From: Lenisia limosa
Lineage: Eukaryota; Breviatea
NCBI GenBank assembly: GCA_001655205.1
Contig: LPNZ01008139.1
Location: forward strand, 1 to 33,090
Direction: 5' to 3'
Length of the DNA: 33,090 nt
Positions 31,601 to 33,090 of this stretch are shown in pieces; positions within the stretch are counted from its first letter, which is position 1; each line of letters starts with the position of its first letter. The notes beneath the pieces are model-generated. The model saw only the letters and a list, made by a program, of their open reading frames with translations, did no database searches and was not told the origin of the DNA. A program made the position numbers and the translations under genes.

Positions 31601-32326
31601 TAGGCACACAGAAAGCTGTGTGCATAGAGTTGTAAGGCAAATGATTGCGTGAATTAATTAAACTATAATTCAATATCTCTTATTAGCGTGATAGTGTGGA
31701 TGGCTTCGGCCAGATACAACCTTGTTTTTTATTTCTCATTACTATATTTTATACTATATGATGATATATAAATTCACTATGTGTGTGTATTCCCATTCTT
31801 CCTTGAACTTTGATCTGATTTTCCGAATACCACTCCTAACAGAATACTACAAGATTAATATTTCGTGTTATACTGGTTATTTATACTTTTCAGCGCCACA
31901 GCCCACGCGCACTTGTTATCACTCACTGCGCGCGGAGGCGATGTTGATGGAAGTTTGCTATGTACCCCAGAATCCGATGTGAGTGGGGTAGTTCTGGCGT
32001 ACTTATTACGGATATTGCTTTCAAACAGATTACAAACAGATTAAATATTTTGAGTATGAAAGTGCAAAGTGGATACCAGTTTATTTTTTATTTTCATCAT
32101 TGAACAATGGCTCTTCGTTAACTCTCTTCAGTTGAAGGCTCGATTTAGGATATTTCGTGAATTTCGTTTATTGACCTGCTTTAATTGCCCTCAGCCCTTC
32201 ACGACGTCAGTGGTTATTTCAAAGGGAAACGTCGCGGTACCGAACACTCCAGGCATCGGCTGTGTCCCCAAGCCCCAGGAGTTCAAGTGCCCCATTATGT
32301 CCTTTTCGTTTCAGGCTTATTTTTGA
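28682..32326 (+). CDS. Enolase-superfamily (MLE subgroup) enzyme, dipeptide-epimerase-like
   Basis: Likely epimerises the alpha carbon of a dipeptide (L-Ala-D/L-Glu epimerase family) by Mg2+-assisted enolate chemistry; the substrate cannot be read from sequence. Complete 13-exon model, 394 aa: 28682-28743, 28981-29026, 29293-29413, 29553-29656, 29868-29942, 30124-30213, 30450-30570, 30694-30794, 30881-30971, 31290-31411, 31518-31552, 31894-31978, 32195-32326 (TGA); all phases agree. Seen: N-terminal capping strand YELPLKLRSAWGTSHSTTTE; GFGEAGLPPFKPGCYYGT; catalytic KxK as IKIK, created across the 30213/30450 junction; metal ligands Asp in DANAGW, Glu in MIEQP, Asp in ADEVF; second catalytic Lys in NCKLEKCGG; TWVGMMVASSLSA barrel strand; PGIG near the end. 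The many introns show it is a resident nuclear gene despite its largely bacterial family. Weakest point: exon 1. Confidence 0.88.
31627..31730 (+). repeat. Dispersed intronic element, copy 3
   Basis: It lies in the epimerase intron 31553-31893, sense to the host. It ends with a TGGC-TTCG-GCCA hairpin and then T6 at 31725-31730. Just upstream (31604-31623) is a perfect 8-bp stem hairpin GCACACAG-AAAG-CTGTGTGC. It could be an intron-encoded small RNA or a short mobile element; no tRNA A/B boxes or known RNA family recognised. Confidence 0.8.
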
Positions 32327-32489
32327 TTCATGTGATATTATTATTTTCATTTGGCCTTGCACTCCCTCAAGTCGGTACGCCCACTTCTCTTCCTGCGAAA
32401 ATTATCTGTGATTAGAGCACAAGTGGTTATAGATACAGAAAGTCATAAGACTTGCTTTTTCACAGAATAGTATATGTGGGTCCTCAAAG

Positions 32490-32544
32490 CTCCGGACAGC
32501 ATTCAAAATTCACCGGACACATCAAAACTCCCGGACAGCTTGAA
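32490..32544 (+). repeat. Left terminal inverted repeat
   Basis: Starts CTCCGGACA and ends GGACAGCTTGAA. It pairs with 33090-33037. Confidence 0.85.
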
Positions 32545-32706
32545 GTTAACCCCTTGTAGGGGTCAACGGTAATGTTTAATACAAAACTGGTTCGACAGAT
32601 ATAGAGAAAATGACCTCTTAATGTTCCCCTACTTTTTTTAAAAAAATTTGAGCAAGTGTCAAAAATCCGTGAATTTGGTCTCCCGGGGGTGTCCCCTTTT
32701 GCCTTT

Positions 32707-32961
32707 NNNNNNNNNNNNNNNNNNNNNNNNNNNNNNNNNNNNNNNNNNNNNNNNNNNNNNNNNNNNNNNNNNNNNNNNNNNNNNNNNNNNNNNNNNNNNN
32801 NNNNNNNNNNNNNNNNNNNNNNNNNNNNNNNNNNNNNNNNNNNNNNNNNNNNNNNNNNNNNNNNNNNNNNNNNNNNNNNNNNNNNNNNNNNNNNNNNNNN
32901 NNNNNNNNNNNNNNNNNNNNNNNNNNNNNNNNNNNNNNNNNNNNNNNNNNNNNNNNNNNNN
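32707..32961. other. Assembly gap in the TIR element
   Basis: 255 N inside the inverted-repeat element. Its content is unknown. Confidence 0.9.
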
Positions 32962-33036
32962 ATATCCTGTGATTATAACTGAAATTACTTTCGAAAATAA
33001 CAAGAAAATGAAGTTGATAGTACTTTTATTGGAAAA

Positions 33037-33090
33037 TTCAAGCTGTCCGGGAGTTTTGATGTGTCCGGAGATTTTGAATGATGTCCGGAG
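33037..33090 (-). repeat. Right terminal inverted repeat
   Basis: Reverse complement of the left arm with a few substitutions and one single-base indel. It reaches the last base of the window. Confidence 0.85.

Larger units (their letters stand above)
32490..33090. mobile_element. Transposon-like element with ~55-bp terminal inverted repeats (MITE or DNA transposon, interior gapped)
   Basis: The left arm (32490-32544) and the reverse complement of the right arm (33037-33090) agree at about 51 of 55 positions. Each arm carries three spaced CCGGACA boxes, possible transposase-binding repeats. The interior holds a 255-bp N-gap, which leaves no recognisable transposase. The right arm ends exactly at the window edge, so the true end and target-site duplication cannot be seen. 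At ~600 bp as assembled it fits a MITE, unless the gap is larger than drawn. Confidence 0.82.

Noticed and set aside
31627-31730. tRNA or tRNA-derived SINE
   Set aside because: No B box (GGTTCRANNCC) and no cloverleaf. The A-box resemblance is partial.
28682-32326. Bacterial contamination as the source of the epimerase
   Set aside because: The gene is split by twelve GT-AG introns of the same style as its neighbours and is contiguous with NOC4.

Overview
The window is nuclear DNA from an intron-rich, gene-dense eukaryote, probably a unicellular one, in a draft assembly with ten N-gaps. The first signs are eukaryote-only families (3R/R2R3-MYB, GNPTAB, BAP31, POLE3/DPB4, NOC4). The second is that nearly every gene is split into 5-27 exons of 14-270 nt by GT-AG introns of about 55-460 nt. 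The 5' splice site reads GTNNG in roughly 80% of the junctions I modelled: +5G is kept, +3/+4 vary. TAA, TAG and TGA all serve as stops, so the code is standard. I cannot name the species. A free-living intron-rich protist (for example a fornicate metamonad such as Kipferlia) is only a guess.

Eight genes were rebuilt exon by exon, using reading-phase agreement at each junction as a check. They are: MYB protein with AT-hook (+, <1-5610, 5' end outside the window); GNPTAB-like GlcNAc-1-phosphotransferase (-, 11935-5720); alpha-methylacyl-CoA racemase/CoA-transferase III (+, 12262-15356); tRNA CCA-adding enzyme (-, 19818-15457); BAP31-like ER protein (+, 20134-21568); DPB4/POLE3-like histone-fold protein (-, 23664-21799); NOC4 ribosome-biogenesis factor (+, 23940-28255); dipeptide-epimerase-like enolase-superfamily enzyme (+, 28682-32326). 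A transposon-like element with ~55 bp terminal inverted repeats fills 32490-33090.

The first seven genes alternate strictly in strand. Convergent pairs are separated by 100-230 bp and divergent pairs by about 275-325 bp, so each divergent spacer must hold two promoters. The genes do not form a pathway: two act in the ER/Golgi (BAP31, GNPTAB), two in RNA/ribosome maturation (CCA enzyme, NOC4), two in chromatin/transcription (POLE3-like, MYB) and two in small-molecule metabolism (racemase, epimerase).

The most unusual signals are not genes. (1) At least seven splice junctions lie inside short local tandem duplications (units 23-39 bp, or a 92 bp offset), so an intact second splice site sits beside the real one. 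(2) A ~90 bp dispersed sequence occurs in introns of three unrelated genes, each time in the sense orientation of its host; the two complete copies are followed by a T-run. (3) G/C homopolymers of 10-13 nt punctuate the introns and directly abut four assembly gaps.
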